Positions 33,646 through 42,563 of a stretch of 64,000 nucleotides of DNA are shown here, in pieces. Position 1 is the first letter of the stretch. The number at the start of each line of letters is the position of its first letter. The notes under the pieces were generated by a model. The model was not told where the DNA came from and did no database searches. It saw nothing but the letters and a program-made list of their open reading frames with translations. The DNA is from Halegenticoccus tardaugens. Its GTDB lineage: Archaea > Halobacteriota > Halobacteria > Halobacteriales > Haloferacaceae. Location of the stretch: assembly GCF_004116405.1 (NCBI RefSeq), contig NZ_SDIC01000003.1, positions 558,001 to 622,000 on the forward strand, given 5' to 3'. Position numbers and translations under genes: made by a program.

Positions 33646-34719
33646 ATGAGCATCACCACGACCGGAATCCACCACGTCACGGCGATCGCGGGCGATCCCC
33701 AGCAAAACGTCGACTTCTACACCGACGCGCTGGGGCTTCGACTCGTAAAGCGCACGGTGAACTTCGACGACCCGACCACGTACCACCTCTACTACGGCGA
33801 CGAGGTCGGCGCTCCGGGGACGATCCTCACGTTCTTCCCCTTCGAGGGCGCGCGCACCGGACGCGTCGGAGCCGGGCAGGTTTCGACGACCGCGTTCCTC
33901 GCCCCGCCGTCGTCGCTCGACTACTGGGCCGACCGGTTCGACGAGTTCGGCGTCGAGTACGACGAACCGACGGCGCGGTTCGACGAGCGCGTCCTCGCGT
34001 TCCGCGACCCCGACGGGCTCCGACTCGAACTCGTCGCCCACCCCGCGGCCGACGCCATCGAGCCGTGGACCAACGGGCCCGCCCCGCCGGAGTACGCCGT
34101 CCGCGGCCTCTTCGGCGTCTCGCTCTCGGTCGCCGACGGCGGGCCGACCGCGGATCTCCTCCGCGCGATGGGCTTCGAGTCCGTCGGCGAGGAGGACGAC
34201 CGCGACCGGTACCGCGCCGGTGGCGCGGCTGAAGACGGGGCGGGCGACGCCGGGACGGACGGAGACGCCGAGGCGGGCGACGGCGACACCGCGCCGGTCC
34301 CCGAAACCGTCGTCGACCTCGTCGTCGACTCCGACGCCTCGCGCGGCGTCGCGGGCGCGGGCACCGTCCACCACGTCGCCTTCCGCGCGCCCGACGACGA
34401 GACGCAGCTCGCCTGGCGCGAGCAACTGACCGACCGCGGGCTGGGCGTCACGCCGGTCCGCGACCGCCAGTACTTCCGCTCGATCTACTTCCGCGAGCCG
34501 GGCGGCGTGCTGTTCGAGATCGCGACCGATCCGCCGGGCTTCGCGCTCGACGAGGCGGTCGCGGACCTCGGAACCGGCCTCAAACTCCCACCGTGGCTTG
34601 CGGACGACCGCGAGCGGCTGGAAGCCCGGCTGCCGCAGCTCGACGTGCGCCGGGGACGACCCGTCGCTGACGGCGGGTCGTCGCTCGCGGCGACCGACGG
34701 GGGTGAGATCGATGAGTGA
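33646..34719 (+). CDS. Ring-cleaving dioxygenase of the VOC superfamily (MhqO-like)
   Basis: A 357-aa protein with two vicinal-oxygen-chelate halves: GIHHVTAIAGDPQQNVDFY at the N-terminus, DPDGLRLELVAHP, then a second half with TVHHVAFRAPDDE (near residue 245) and REPGGVLFEIATDPPG. The His and Glu ligands of the Fe(II) site are therefore present. An acidic insert (about 195-225) separates the halves. Relatives (MhqO, MhqA) open hydroquinone or other aromatic rings. It overlaps the DoxX gene by eight bases and is divergent from the HxlR regulator, so together they form a small quinone-response module. The substrate is unproven. Confidence 0.86.
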   Translation: MSITTTGIHHVTAIAGDPQQNVDFYTDALGLRLVKRTVNFDDPTTYHLYYGDEVGAPGTILTFFPFEGARTGRVGAGQVSTTAFLAPPSSLDYWADRFDEFGVEYDEPTARFDERVLAFRDPDGLRLELVAHPAADAIEPWTNGPAPPEYAVRGLFGVSLSVADGGPTADLLRAMGFESVGEEDDRDRYRAGGAAEDGAGDAGTDGDAEAGDGDTAPVPETVVDLVVDSDASRGVAGAGTVHHVAFRAPDDETQLAWREQLTDRGLGVTPVRDRQYFRSIYFREPGGVLFEIATDPPGFALDEAVADLGTGLKLPPWLADDRERLEARLPQLDVRRGRPVADGGSSLAATDGGEIDE

Positions 34720-35137
34720 GACCGACGGGGCGGTCGAGATCGAGGTCGACGGAACCGACGACGACGGGTCGGACGCGCCGCCGTCGCTCCTTGGACGGCT
34801 ACTGTTCGCCGGCGTCCTCGCCTACTCGGGGTTCGACAACCTCCGCGACGTCGAGGCGAGCGTCGGCTACGCCGAGGCGAAGGGCGTCCCGTTCGCCGAG
34901 ATTCTCGTGCCCGCGTCGAGCGGAATGTTGGTGCTCGGCAGCGTCGGCGTCGCGCTGTGGCGGCTGCCGACGCTCGCCGCCGGGGCCATCGCCTCCTTCC
35001 TCGTCGGCGTGACGCCCGTCATGCACGACTTCTGGAATCAGGAGGGGGAGGCGAAACAGCGGGAGCAAATTAACTTCCTGAAGAACGTCGGCCTCTTGGG
35101 CGCGGCGCTTTCGTTCCTGGCGCGCGCCCGGCGGTGA
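34712..35137 (+). CDS. DoxX-family membrane protein
   Basis: A 141-aa membrane protein of the DoxX family. After an acidic N-terminus of about 25 residues come four helices (LLFAGVLAYSGFDNLRD, FAEILVPASSGMLVLGS, TLAAGAIASFLVGVTPV and NVGLLGAALSFLA). DoxX proteins are quinone- or thiol-linked membrane partners in respiratory and detoxifying systems. The ATG at 34712 overlaps the dioxygenase stop as ATGAGTGA, so translation is coupled. It is likely regulated by the divergent HxlR protein. Confidence 0.85.
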   Translation: MSETDGAVEIEVDGTDDDGSDAPPSLLGRLLFAGVLAYSGFDNLRDVEASVGYAEAKGVPFAEILVPASSGMLVLGSVGVALWRLPTLAAGAIASFLVGVTPVMHDFWNQEGEAKQREQINFLKNVGLLGAALSFLARARR

Positions 35138-35174
35138 GTTGCGGGCGGACCACGGGCCGATTCCGACGGCCGGC

Positions 35175-35603
35175 CTACTCGCCGTCCACGGGACCGCCCC
35201 ACGCCGTCTCCCCCTCGCCCCCGCCCGTCTTGTAGACGCCGCGGGCGTTCGCCACGCGCGCGCCGCCGTCGTCTCGAACGGTCACGTCGGCGACCGCGAC
35301 GCTGCCGCCGTCGCGCACCACCTCCGCCTCCGCGACGAGGTTCGCCCGCGCCGGCGCGAGGTAGTCGATCCGCATGTCGACCGTCGGCGTCGGCGCGCGG
35401 TGCAGCGAGATGACCGCCGCGCCGCCGATCGTGTCGGCGAGGGCGTACGGCACGCCGCCGTGGGCGACGACCCGCCCCGGGACGGACGAGTGCTCCGCGG
35501 CGAGGTCGAGCGACCCTTCGGCGTACCCGTCCTCGGCGACCGTCACCTCGATGCCGAGGTGATCGCAGTACGGCATCGCCGTCAGCAGCTCCGGAAGGCT
35601 CAT
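35175..35603 (-). CDS. PaaI-like hotdog thioesterase
   Basis: A 142-aa hotdog-fold protein of the PaaI/4HBT thioesterase group. The catalytic region is VAHGGVPYALADTIGGAAV (about residues 46-64), with the Asp that replaces the usual Glu/Asp of the family, followed by VDMRIDYLAPARA. It would cleave acyl-CoA or another thioester; the substrate is unknown. It is convergent with the DoxX gene and may work on aromatic acyl-CoA arising from ring cleavage, but this rests only on proximity. Confidence 0.82.
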   Translation of the reverse strand: MSLPELLTAMPYCDHLGIEVTVAEDGYAEGSLDLAAEHSSVPGRVVAHGGVPYALADTIGGAAVISLHRAPTPTVDMRIDYLAPARANLVAEAEVVRDGGSVAVADVTVRDDGGARVANARGVYKTGGGEGETAWGGPVDGE

Positions 35604-35759
35604 ACTTCGGCTTCTCGTGGGCGTCCCATACGCCTATCGTCTCGTGCACTTCTCGTCTCGTTCACCTCTCGGCTCGTGCACCTCTCGCGACGTCTCACGC
35701 GCCCGTCGGTGGCTTCCGTTCGACCACGATTTATTTGCCCGGCGGCCGTCGGGTGACGC

Positions 35760-36776
35760 GTGAACGCATCCGTCGTCGTCGACCTCGCGCTCGTCGGCGT
35801 CGCCGTGGTCGCCCTCTGGGGCGGCTCGCGGCTGTTCGTCGACGGCGCGGTCGACCTCGCCCGACGGCTCGGCCTCTCGGAGCTCGTCATCGGTCTGACG
35901 GTGGTCGCCGTCGGCACCTCCCTGCCCGAGTTAGTGGTCACGATCGACGCGGCGCTCCTCGGTCGAGGCGACCTCGCCGTCGGCAACGTGATCGGCAGCG
36001 ACATCTACAACACCGCCGTCATCCTCGGGGTCGTCACCCTCGTCCGATCGATCCCGATCTCGCGGGAGCTGGTCCGCCGCGACGGCCTCGTGCTCCTCGG
36101 AACGGTCGCGCTCCTGCTCGGCATCACGTGGGATCTGCGCGTGTCGCGGCTCGAAGGCGCGCTGCTGCTCGCGCTGTTCGTCGGGTACCTCCTCCTGCTG
36201 TTCCGGCTCGCGCCCGGCGATTCGGCGGCGTCGAACGCGACGCCCGACGATCGATCGGACGGATCCATCGAAGGGCCGTCGGCCGCGTCGCCGACGCCGA
36301 ACCCGTCGAACCCGTCGGACGGGACGAGCGGCGGCAGGGGCCCGCTCGACGTCGCGCTGCTCCTCGTCGGCCTCGCGGTCGTCGTCGGGGGCGGCCACCT
36401 CCTCGTGGGCAGCGCCGTGTCGCTCGCCCGCGACGCCGGCGTCTCCGAGTGGATCATCGGCGCGACGGTCGTCGCCGCCGGCACCTCGACGCCCGAGTTC
36501 GCGGTGTCGCTCGTCGCGCTCGCGCGCGGCCAGACGAACGTCTCGGTCGGCAACGTGATCGGCAGCAACGTGTTCAACGTCCTCGGCGTCCTCGGCGTCG
36601 CGGCGGCGATCGCGCCGCTTTCGGTCTCGCCGGCGGCGTTCGACAGCGCGCTCTGGCTCCTCGGACTCGTGGTCCTCCTCGTCGCGGCGCTGTGGTCGGG
36701 CCGACGCCTCTCGCGCCCCGAGGGCGGACTCCTCGTCGGCACCGAGGTGATCCGCTGGGTGCTCGGTTTCCGCTGA
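35760..36776 (+). CDS. Calcium/sodium exchanger (CaCA family)
   Basis: A 338-aa membrane antiporter of the YrbG/CaCA family, exchanging Ca2+ for Na+ or protons. It has two inverted alpha repeats: GTSLPELVVTIDAALLGRGD with GNVIGSDIYNTAVILG, and GTSTPEFAVSLVALARGQTN with GNVIGSNVFNVLGVLG. The central cytosolic loop is Ser/Pro/Asp-rich (about 150-195). The start is GTG at 35760, placing the first helix correctly; a TTATTTG element lies about 30 bases upstream. It is full length for an archaeal member. Confidence 0.92.
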   Translation: MNASVVVDLALVGVAVVALWGGSRLFVDGAVDLARRLGLSELVIGLTVVAVGTSLPELVVTIDAALLGRGDLAVGNVIGSDIYNTAVILGVVTLVRSIPISRELVRRDGLVLLGTVALLLGITWDLRVSRLEGALLLALFVGYLLLLFRLAPGDSAASNATPDDRSDGSIEGPSAASPTPNPSNPSDGTSGGRGPLDVALLLVGLAVVVGGGHLLVGSAVSLARDAGVSEWIIGATVVAAGTSTPEFAVSLVALARGQTNVSVGNVIGSNVFNVLGVLGVAAAIAPLSVSPAAFDSALWLLGLVVLLVAALWSGRRLSRPEGGLLVGTEVIRWVLGFR

Positions 36777-36790
36777 CCGCGCTCCGTCGT

Positions 36791-37600
36791 CTACAGTTCT
36801 ATCGCGCACCCGTCGACGTACTCGACGCCGTCGATGGAGTCGATCGGGTCGTCACCGCAGACGGGACAGTCCGGGTTCCGCCGGTACGGAACCGTCTCGA
36901 AGCTCATCTCCATCGCGTCGTAAAAGAGGAGCCGTCCGCGCAGCACCTCGCCCGCCCCGAGGAGGAGTTTCACGGCTTCCGTCGCCTGGACGCAGCCGAC
37001 GGTGCCGGGGAGCACGCCGAGCACGCCGGTCGTCGCGCAGTCGGGGACCGTCCCCGGCTCGGGGGCTTCGGGGAAGAGACAGCGGTAACACGGCCCGTCG
37101 GGCACGAGCGTCGTCGCCTGCCCCTCGAACTTGTAGATCGCGCCGTGGGCGACGGGCACGCCGGCTAGCCGTGCGGCGTCGTTGACCACGTAGCGGGTCG
37201 GGAAGTTGTCCGAAGCGTCCACCACGAGGTCGTACCCGTCGAGGAGCGACCCGACGTTCTCCGGACCGAGGCGGGTTCGGTGGGTCTCGACCGTCACGTC
37301 GGGGTTCAACCGCTCGACGAACGAGGCGGCGCTCTCGACCTTCGGGACGCCCACGTCCGCGTCGGCGTGGATGACCTGCCGCTGGAGGTTCGATCGCTCG
37401 ACGTCGTCGTCGTCGACGATCCCGAGGGTGCCGACGCCCGCGGCCGCGAGGTACTGGACGACCGGCGCGCCCAACCCGCCCGCGCCGACGACGAGCGCCC
37501 GGCCGTCCAGCAGCTTCGCCTGACCCTCCGGACCCACCTCGTCCATGATGATGTGCCGGGAGTACCGGTCGAGCTGCGTCGCGTCGAGTGAGAGGCTCAT
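36791..37600 (-). CDS. ubaA: E1-like ubiquitin-activating enzyme UbaA (MoeB/ThiF family)
   Basis: A 269-aa adenylating enzyme of the MoeB/ThiF/Uba4 family. The N-terminus SRHIIMDEVGPEGQ precedes the ATP loop GAGGLGAPVVQYLAAAG (about 40-56). The active-site region is VPDCATTGVLG with Cys near 187, and two Cys pairs (CYRC, CPVCG) bind zinc. In haloarchaea UbaA adenylates the SAMP proteins for protein conjugation and for sulfur transfer to molybdopterin and tRNA. No SAMP gene lies in the window, but ncsA at 58459 is a partner in the tRNA thiolation branch. A CTTATGC element about 25 bases upstream suggests a leaderless promoter. Confidence 0.92.
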   Translation of the reverse strand: MSLSLDATQLDRYSRHIIMDEVGPEGQAKLLDGRALVVGAGGLGAPVVQYLAAAGVGTLGIVDDDDVERSNLQRQVIHADADVGVPKVESAASFVERLNPDVTVETHRTRLGPENVGSLLDGYDLVVDASDNFPTRYVVNDAARLAGVPVAHGAIYKFEGQATTLVPDGPCYRCLFPEAPEPGTVPDCATTGVLGVLPGTVGCVQATEAVKLLLGAGEVLRGRLLFYDAMEMSFETVPYRRNPDCPVCGDDPIDSIDGVEYVDGCAIEL

Positions 37601-37744
37601 AGCCGTTCTTTCGGGCGAGGTCGCATAAGCCCACGGCCCGCCTCCACCGGAGGGCCGTCCAGCGTAATCGTCGCCTCGACGACGCTCGCCGCGTCTGACG
37701 CGCGTTTAAGCCCCCGCGCCGAAAACGGGTTCGACGCCCGAACG

Positions 37745-38302
37745 ATGGACTCGACGCCGGCGGAGACGCACGACGAACTGCTCGCCCGGGCCCGCGAGTA
37801 CGCCGAAACGGTCGACCTTCCGGTCGACCTCTCGGCGGTCCGGTGGGAGGTCTCGACGCGCGCGAAACGGCGCGCGGGGGCGTGTCTCTACGACCGCGGC
37901 TCGGGGACGACGACGATCCGGCTCGCGCGGGCGGCCTACCGCGCGTACGGGTGGGATCGGTTCGCCGAGGTGATCCGCCACGAGCTGATCCACGCGTGGG
38001 AGTACCAGCGGTTCGGCGAGTCCTCGCACGGCCCGCGGTTCCGTCGGAAGGCCGCCGACCTCGACGTGTCGGTGCGCTGTCCGCGATTCAGCGCGGGTCG
38101 ACTCCGACTCGTCTGCACGGATCCGGCGTGCGACTGGACCGCGGAGCGCCACCGCGCCTCGGCGACGGTGACGGAGCCCGAACGCCGGCGCTGCGGGTCG
38201 TGCCGCGCGCCGTACGAGGTCAGACACGTCGCGAGCGGGCTGGCGTGGCGGACGGCCGCGGGGTACCGCCGGGCGCGCGAGCGGCTGGGCGACGAGTGGT
38301 GA
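37745..38302 (+). CDS. SprT-like zinc metalloprotease domain protein
   Basis: A 185-aa protein of the SprT family. The zinc-binding HELIHAWEYQ motif is at about residues 80-89, with a further His in ESSHGPRFR. A C-terminal zinc ribbon has Cys in CTDPACDW and CGSCRAP. Eukaryotic Spartan uses this fold to digest DNA-protein crosslinks; the archaeal role is not established. The start at 37745 is the only plausible one. It is upstream of two small genes on the same strand. Confidence 0.88.
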   Translation: MDSTPAETHDELLARAREYAETVDLPVDLSAVRWEVSTRAKRRAGACLYDRGSGTTTIRLARAAYRAYGWDRFAEVIRHELIHAWEYQRFGESSHGPRFRRKAADLDVSVRCPRFSAGRLRLVCTDPACDWTAERHRASATVTEPERRRCGSCRAPYEVRHVASGLAWRTAAGYRRARERLGDEW

Positions 38303-38426
38303 GACGTCCGACGCGCGCGTCTCTTTGGGACCGGCCCCGGACAGCGCTCGGCACCGCCTCCGCCGTCGCGCGCCGTCGTGTCAGTACGGCGAAACGGTTA
38401 ACTCGACGGCCCGCGGATCCCCCGAC

Positions 38427-38609
38427 ATGGACGCCGCGGGCCTCTTTCTCCTGTTCCTCGTCTTCGCCGTCGGCGGGACGCTCCTCCTGTACGGCCTCAT
38501 CGACGCCGAGACGGACGACCTCCCGACCATGAACCGCGCCGACGCCGAGCGGCTCGCCCGGAAGGACACGGACGACGGGGAGCGCGACCCGCCGTCGGAG
38601 CGCCGATGA
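38427..38609 (+). CDS. Small one-helix membrane protein
   Basis: A 60-aa protein: one hydrophobic helix at about residues 4-25 (AAGLFLLFLVFAVGGTLLLYGL), then an acidic, charged tail (DAETDDLPTMNRADAERLARKD). The start at 38427 follows a gap after the SprT-like gene. Its stop overlaps the next ORF as ATGA (38606-38609), so the two are translated together. The function is unknown. Confidence 0.7.
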   Translation: MDAAGLFLLFLVFAVGGTLLLYGLIDAETDDLPTMNRADAERLARKDTDDGERDPPSERR

Positions 38610-38887
38610 CGGACGACCTCCTCCGGGCGCTCCACGCCGAACTCGAAGCGACCGAGGAGTTGCCGATCCGTCGGGAGGCGAACCTGTGGATCGGCGAGGC
38701 GCAGGCCGTCGCGGCGGATCTCGTCGACTCGGCGGCGACGGCGGAGACGATCCGCGAGCGCGTCGACCACGTCGAGGAGCTGCTGGAGCGCGTCGACGAG
38801 ACGGACAGCGCGGAGGCGGACGAACGCGTCGAACGCGCGCTCTCGATCACGGCGGCCATCAGGCGTCGATTCGACCCGCCCCGATAG
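38606..38887 (+). CDS. Small helical haloarchaeal protein of unknown function
   Basis: A 93-aa acidic, almost entirely helical protein (MTDDLLRALHAELEATEELP, then AATAETIRERVDHVEELLERVDE), probably a helical hairpin or coiled coil. It starts within the stop of the 60-aa membrane protein (ATGA overlap), which suggests that the two function together, for example as an anchor and a soluble partner. I see no domain. It looks like a conserved haloarchaeal orphan family. Confidence 0.65.
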   Translation: MTDDLLRALHAELEATEELPIRREANLWIGEAQAVAADLVDSAATAETIRERVDHVEELLERVDETDSAEADERVERALSITAAIRRRFDPPR

Positions 38888-39013
38888 GTCGCGCGCGTTC
38901 CTCGTCCGGGCGAGGCGCGTCATGTGGATCCCGGTCCGCCGTTCGACCCGATCGTTCCGGCAGACGCCGCTTTTACCGCAAGGACTGTCGGGGTCGCGGC
39001 CGTCGGTTCGATC

Positions 39014-40033
39014 ATGGCCGACAGCAATCGGCAGTTCCTGCTCGCGAAGCGCCCCGAGGGCAAACCCGACCCGGACACGTTCGAACTGATCGAAGCGGAC
39101 GTCCCGGCGGCCGGCCCCGGCGAGGTGCTCGTCCGGACGCTGTATCTCTCCGTCGACCCATACATGCGCGGTCGAATGCGCGACCGCGAGTCCTACGCCG
39201 AGCCGTGGGCGGTCGGCGATCCACTCCGCGGCGGCGTCGTCGGCGAGGTGGTCGAGTCGAACCACGGCGCGTTCGAAGCCGGCGACGTCGTCACCGGAAA
39301 CCTCCGGTGGGCCGACTACGTCGCCGTCGAGGGCCACGAACTCCACCCCGTCGACCCCGACCTCGCGCCGATCTCGACCGCGCTCGGCGTGCTCGGGATG
39401 CCCGGACGGACCGCGTACTTCGGGATGCTGGAGGTCGCGGAGCCGGACCCCGGCGATACGGTCGTCGTCTCCGGCGGGGCGGGCGCGGTCGGCTCCGTCG
39501 CCGGCCAGATCGCCCGGATGAACGGCTGTCGCGTCGTCGGCGTCGCCGGCTCCGAGGAGAAGGTCTCGTTTCTCACCGACGAACTCGGGTTCGACGAGGC
39601 GATCAACTACGCCGCGACGGACGACTACCGGACGGCGCTCTCCGAGGCGGCTCCCGACGGCGTGGACGCCTACTTCGACAACGTCGGCGGGCCGATCACG
39701 GACGCCGTCTTCTCGCACCTGAACGTGGACGCGCGGGTCGCGGTCTGCGGGCAGATCGCCCTCTACAATCGGGAGTCCGTGCCGACGGGGCCGCGGAAGC
39801 TCGGAACGCTCATCGAGACGCGCGCCCGCGTCGAGGGCTTTCTCGTGAGCGACTTCGAACCGCGGTTCCGACGGGCGACGGAGCGGCTGGGGCGGTGGGT
39901 GCGAGGGGGCGACCTCCGGTACCGCGAGACGGTCACGGATGGGCTGGAGAACGCGCCGGAGGCGTTCCTCGGCCTGTTCGAGGGCGAAAACGTCGGCAAA
40001 CAGCTCGTGAAGGTCGCAGAGCGCGGCGAGTGA
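39014..40033 (+). CDS. NADP-dependent oxidoreductase of the CurA / MDR type
   Basis: A 339-aa medium-chain reductase without catalytic zinc. It has the family start NRQFLLAKRPEGKPDPDTF, SVDPYMRGRM near residue 50, the NADPH loop GGAGAVGSVAGQIA at about 157 and the substrate region NVGGPITDAVF. The start at 39014 is fixed by alignment of the MADSNRQF N-terminus. It reduces the C=C bond of an enone or aldehyde (curcumin reductase / leukotriene-reductase-like). It may detoxify reactive aldehydes. A TTTTACC-like element lies about 45 bases upstream. Confidence 0.88.
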   Translation: MADSNRQFLLAKRPEGKPDPDTFELIEADVPAAGPGEVLVRTLYLSVDPYMRGRMRDRESYAEPWAVGDPLRGGVVGEVVESNHGAFEAGDVVTGNLRWADYVAVEGHELHPVDPDLAPISTALGVLGMPGRTAYFGMLEVAEPDPGDTVVVSGGAGAVGSVAGQIARMNGCRVVGVAGSEEKVSFLTDELGFDEAINYAATDDYRTALSEAAPDGVDAYFDNVGGPITDAVFSHLNVDARVAVCGQIALYNRESVPTGPRKLGTLIETRARVEGFLVSDFEPRFRRATERLGRWVRGGDLRYRETVTDGLENAPEAFLGLFEGENVGKQLVKVAERGE

Positions 40034-40149
40034 GGCGAGCGACACGACCGCGTTGCGTCCTCTCGTCTGCCGTCTCCGATTCGTGACCGTCACGAGGAGA
40101 CGAAAACAGGTATTTATTCGCCCACGCACTATGCCCGCCGGTGATTTCT

Positions 40150-40311
40150 GTGAAAGCAAATGCCTTCCCGATCGAATGCCCGCTCTGTCGTCGCGACGTT
40201 TCCGGCGATCTCGATCGACACCTCGCCACGTTCCACACCAAGGAGGAACTCGTCGAGTCGGTCGTCACCTCCCACAAGGAGAAACTCGGAGAGGACGGCA
40301 TCCTGGCCTGA
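40150..40311 (+). CDS. 53-aa zinc-finger microprotein
   Basis: A small ORF starting with GTG at 40150 (reading VKANAFPIECPLC). The pattern C-P-L-C-x10-H-x4-H (CPLC at about 10-13, then HLATFH) is a compact C2H2-like zinc finger, followed by an acidic/basic helix (TKEELVESVVTSHKEKLGED). A Shine-Dalgarno-like GGTGAT lies just before the GTG, and an AT-rich TATTTATT box is about 30 bases upstream. A GTG at 40141 is an alternative start (56 aa). Small zinc proteins like this are common in haloarchaea; I cannot give a function. The TGA is followed by a T-run. Confidence 0.7.
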   Translation: MKANAFPIECPLCRRDVSGDLDRHLATFHTKEELVESVVTSHKEKLGEDGILA

Positions 40312-40393
40312 GTTTTTGACCGTCGACGGCGGACGCCGGAGAGCCGCGGCTCCGCGCCGGCGTACCGTGAAAAACCGCTCCGGGCCGTGACCG
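40312..40393. terminator. Convergent intergenic T-runs
   Basis: This 82-base gap between two convergent genes has five T at 40313-40317 on the plus strand, directly after the zinc-finger gene, and five T on the minus strand at 40370-40374, downstream of rpl15e. Both are in the right place to act as archaeal terminators. Confidence 0.4.
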
Positions 40394-40984
40394 CTACTTT
40401 CCGCGCGCTTTGCCGCTCGTCGCGCTCGGACGGACGTGTTCCGTCCCCTTGCCGCGGTTGTTGAGGCCGCGGTTCGCCTTGCCCGCGTTGGTCAGCCCGC
40501 GGAAGGTGCGACCCTTGTGCTTGTCCGAACAGATCCAGTTGAGGTCGTCGTCGTTCCGAATCGCCGGGTGCTCGGGGTCCACGAGGATGACCTCGAACCA
40601 CTTTTGCGACCCGTCCTCGCCGACCCAGTAGGAGTTGAGCACGCGGAGGTTCGGGTGCTTGCGGCTGACGCGCTCTTCGGCGATGCGCTGGATGCTCTTC
40701 CGTCGCGTGATGCGGTTCACGCCCTGACGCTTCGACCGCCGACCCGCGGTGAAGCGCTCCTTGCGCGCGGTGCCCTTGCGGACGGCGGCGCGCACGACAA
40801 TCACGCCCTGCTTGGCCTTGTAGCCGAGCTCGCGCGCCTTGTCCAGCCGCGTCGGGCGCTCGATGCGCTCGATCGCGCCCTGTCGCCGCCACTCTTGTTT
40901 TCGCTGCCACTGCAGTTCCCCGAGCTTCCCGTCGTCGGGGTTCTTCCAGGCTTCCTTGATGTGCGAGTAGACGCTTCGTGCCAT
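40394..40984 (-). CDS. rpl15e: 50S ribosomal protein L15e
   Basis: A 196-aa ribosomal protein of the large subunit, found only in archaea and eukaryotes. It begins MARSVYSHIKEAWKNPDDG and contains the L15e core RRQGAIERIERPTRLDKARELGYKAKQG, GRRSKRQGVN and YWVGEDGSQKWFEVILVDP. The C-terminus ends in TSGKARGK. It is full length. It is basic for a haloarchaeal protein, as expected for an rRNA binder. It is convergent with the zinc-finger gene and separated by 253 bases from the membrane-protein gene upstream. Confidence 0.98.
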   Translation of the reverse strand: MARSVYSHIKEAWKNPDDGKLGELQWQRKQEWRRQGAIERIERPTRLDKARELGYKAKQGVIVVRAAVRKGTARKERFTAGRRSKRQGVNRITRRKSIQRIAEERVSRKHPNLRVLNSYWVGEDGSQKWFEVILVDPEHPAIRNDDDLNWICSDKHKGRTFRGLTNAGKANRGLNNRGKGTEHVRPSATSGKARGK

Positions 40985-41237
40985 GGTGTCACCACGGGCG
41001 CTTGCGATTCAACCGGACTCCGGCGGCGTCGCCGCCGTCGAGGGCGCGTCGCGCCCCGCCGGTCACATCTCGTCCCGTGCCGCGTCGCGCGGTCGCGGGT
41101 GCCCGCCGGCGGCCCGTCGCCCGGCGAGTTACCGAACGTTCCGCGGTGCGACGTTTAACGGCTTCGAAACGCATCCGGACGCCTCCGAACGCCTTCGTTC
41201 TTCCCCGAAGCCGTGCCGTTCTCTCCCGGCCTGCGTC

Positions 41238-42245
41238 TCAGCCCTGCGAGTCGCGCAGGACGAGCGGTCCGATGGCGAGCGTCCGCTTGGCCACGGTCGC
41301 GATGCGGAGCACGTACGAGACGAAGAGAAAGAAGGGGATCAGCGTGATCGTGAAGGCGACGCCGACGACCCAGAGGATGTTCTCGACGCCGAGCGTCGCG
41401 CCGGCGAACGACGATCCGGTCACGAACGTGAGCATCCCGCCCGCGACGAGGAGGGCCGGGATCGCGGCGTACAGGATCATCTGCGAGAGGTCGACGAGCG
41501 CCCACTGGAAGTACAGCGTCTTGATGTGTTCGCGGATGGGGCCGAACATCGACAGCGCGGTGCGGAGCTCCTCCAGCGCCGTTTTCGTCCCTCGATCGAG
41601 GTCGTCGCCGTACTTCTCGCTGATGCGTTCGACCTGCTGAATCTTCCACGAGTAGTTGAAGTTGAGCGCCGCGAAGAGCACGTCGAACGTCCCGAACCCG
41701 GCGTCTTCGAGCTGATCCTTGACGACTTCGGAGTTCCCCGTGAGGCTGTCGGTGAACTCTTCGACCTCCGCTTCGAGCGTCTCGTCGTCGCTCCCGCTCA
41801 CGCCCTCTCTGAGCTCGTTCGCCCGCGCCTCCGTCGCGTCGATGAGCTTCCGGAGCAGCGCCGACGGGTTCGACGGCACCGTCTCGCCGATGACCTCGGA
41901 GACGAACGAGCGCACGTCCATCGCGTCGCTCATGCGCCGGTGTTGGTCCCCGAGCGGCCCGTTCTCCTGGGAGATGACGAGCTGGCTGATGGTGACGACG
42001 AGCGTGACGCCGGTGATGAGCGCGCTGAGCATCGTCGAGAACATCGTGCCGATCGTGTCGGTGCCGGTCACCGACGAGCGGAACGGCGGGTAGATCACCG
42101 TCCCGAGGAGGACGAACAGCGCGAAGAAGACCGCCGCGATCGCCCCCGTGACGATCAGCCTGTTCGCGCCGAGCAGCAGCCAGAGCTTGGCTCGGCTCTC
42201 GCCGGCCCGCTCGCGCATCGTGTTCTCGGTGCTGATGTCACCCAT
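41238..42245 (-). CDS. Four-helix membrane protein of unknown function
   Basis: A 335-aa membrane protein. Two N-terminal helices (about 32-55 and 70-95), a long acidic soluble loop (about 100-235) with heptad-like segments, and two C-terminal helices (about 250-270 and 280-305) are predicted. The segment VTISQLVISQENGPLGDQHRRMSDAM is typical of a haloarchaeal family. The function is unknown. The start at 42245 overlaps the stop of the DUF4177-like gene as ATGGGTGA, so the two are co-translated. An in-frame ATG at 42275 lies inside that gene and is less likely. Confidence 0.7.
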   Translation of the reverse strand: MGDISTENTMRERAGESRAKLWLLLGANRLIVTGAIAAVFFALFVLLGTVIYPPFRSSVTGTDTIGTMFSTMLSALITGVTLVVTISQLVISQENGPLGDQHRRMSDAMDVRSFVSEVIGETVPSNPSALLRKLIDATEARANELREGVSGSDDETLEAEVEEFTDSLTGNSEVVKDQLEDAGFGTFDVLFAALNFNYSWKIQQVERISEKYGDDLDRGTKTALEELRTALSMFGPIREHIKTLYFQWALVDLSQMILYAAIPALLVAGGMLTFVTGSSFAGATLGVENILWVVGVAFTITLIPFFLFVSYVLRIATVAKRTLAIGPLVLRDSQG

Positions 42246-42471
42246 TCGTTCGCCCCTCGCCGAGGGATCGGCCATCCGCCCGCTCCTCGTCGACGGGCCG
42301 CTTCAGGATCAGAAACTTCGTCCCGCCGCCGACGTACTCGACCGGGCAGACCAGTTCCCAGCCCTCCGCGCCGAGTTCGTTCAGCGCCTCCGTCGGATCT
42401 TCGATTTCCTTCTTCGTCACGCCGCGCGGCGGTCGGAGCGTCTCGTACTCCCACCGTCTCTGCTCGTCCAT
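42238..42471 (-). CDS. DUF4177-like small protein
   Basis: A 77-aa protein with the DUF4177 plan: WEYETLRPPRG at the N-terminus, then LNELGAEGWELVCPVEYVGGGTKFLILKRP. DUF4177 proteins are small alpha/beta proteins of unknown role. It is translationally coupled to the downstream membrane protein by an eight-base ATGNNTGA overlap, so it probably works with it. Confidence 0.8.
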   Translation of the reverse strand: MDEQRRWEYETLRPPRGVTKKEIEDPTEALNELGAEGWELVCPVEYVGGGTKFLILKRPVDEERADGRSLGEGRTNG

Positions 42472-42563
42472 ACGTCGCGATCGAAGCGGAGAATATTAGG
42501 GCTGTTCGCCGATCGAGTGGGAGGTGCGCTTTCGGCCGATCGCGACCGGGCGACGGCGGCCCC

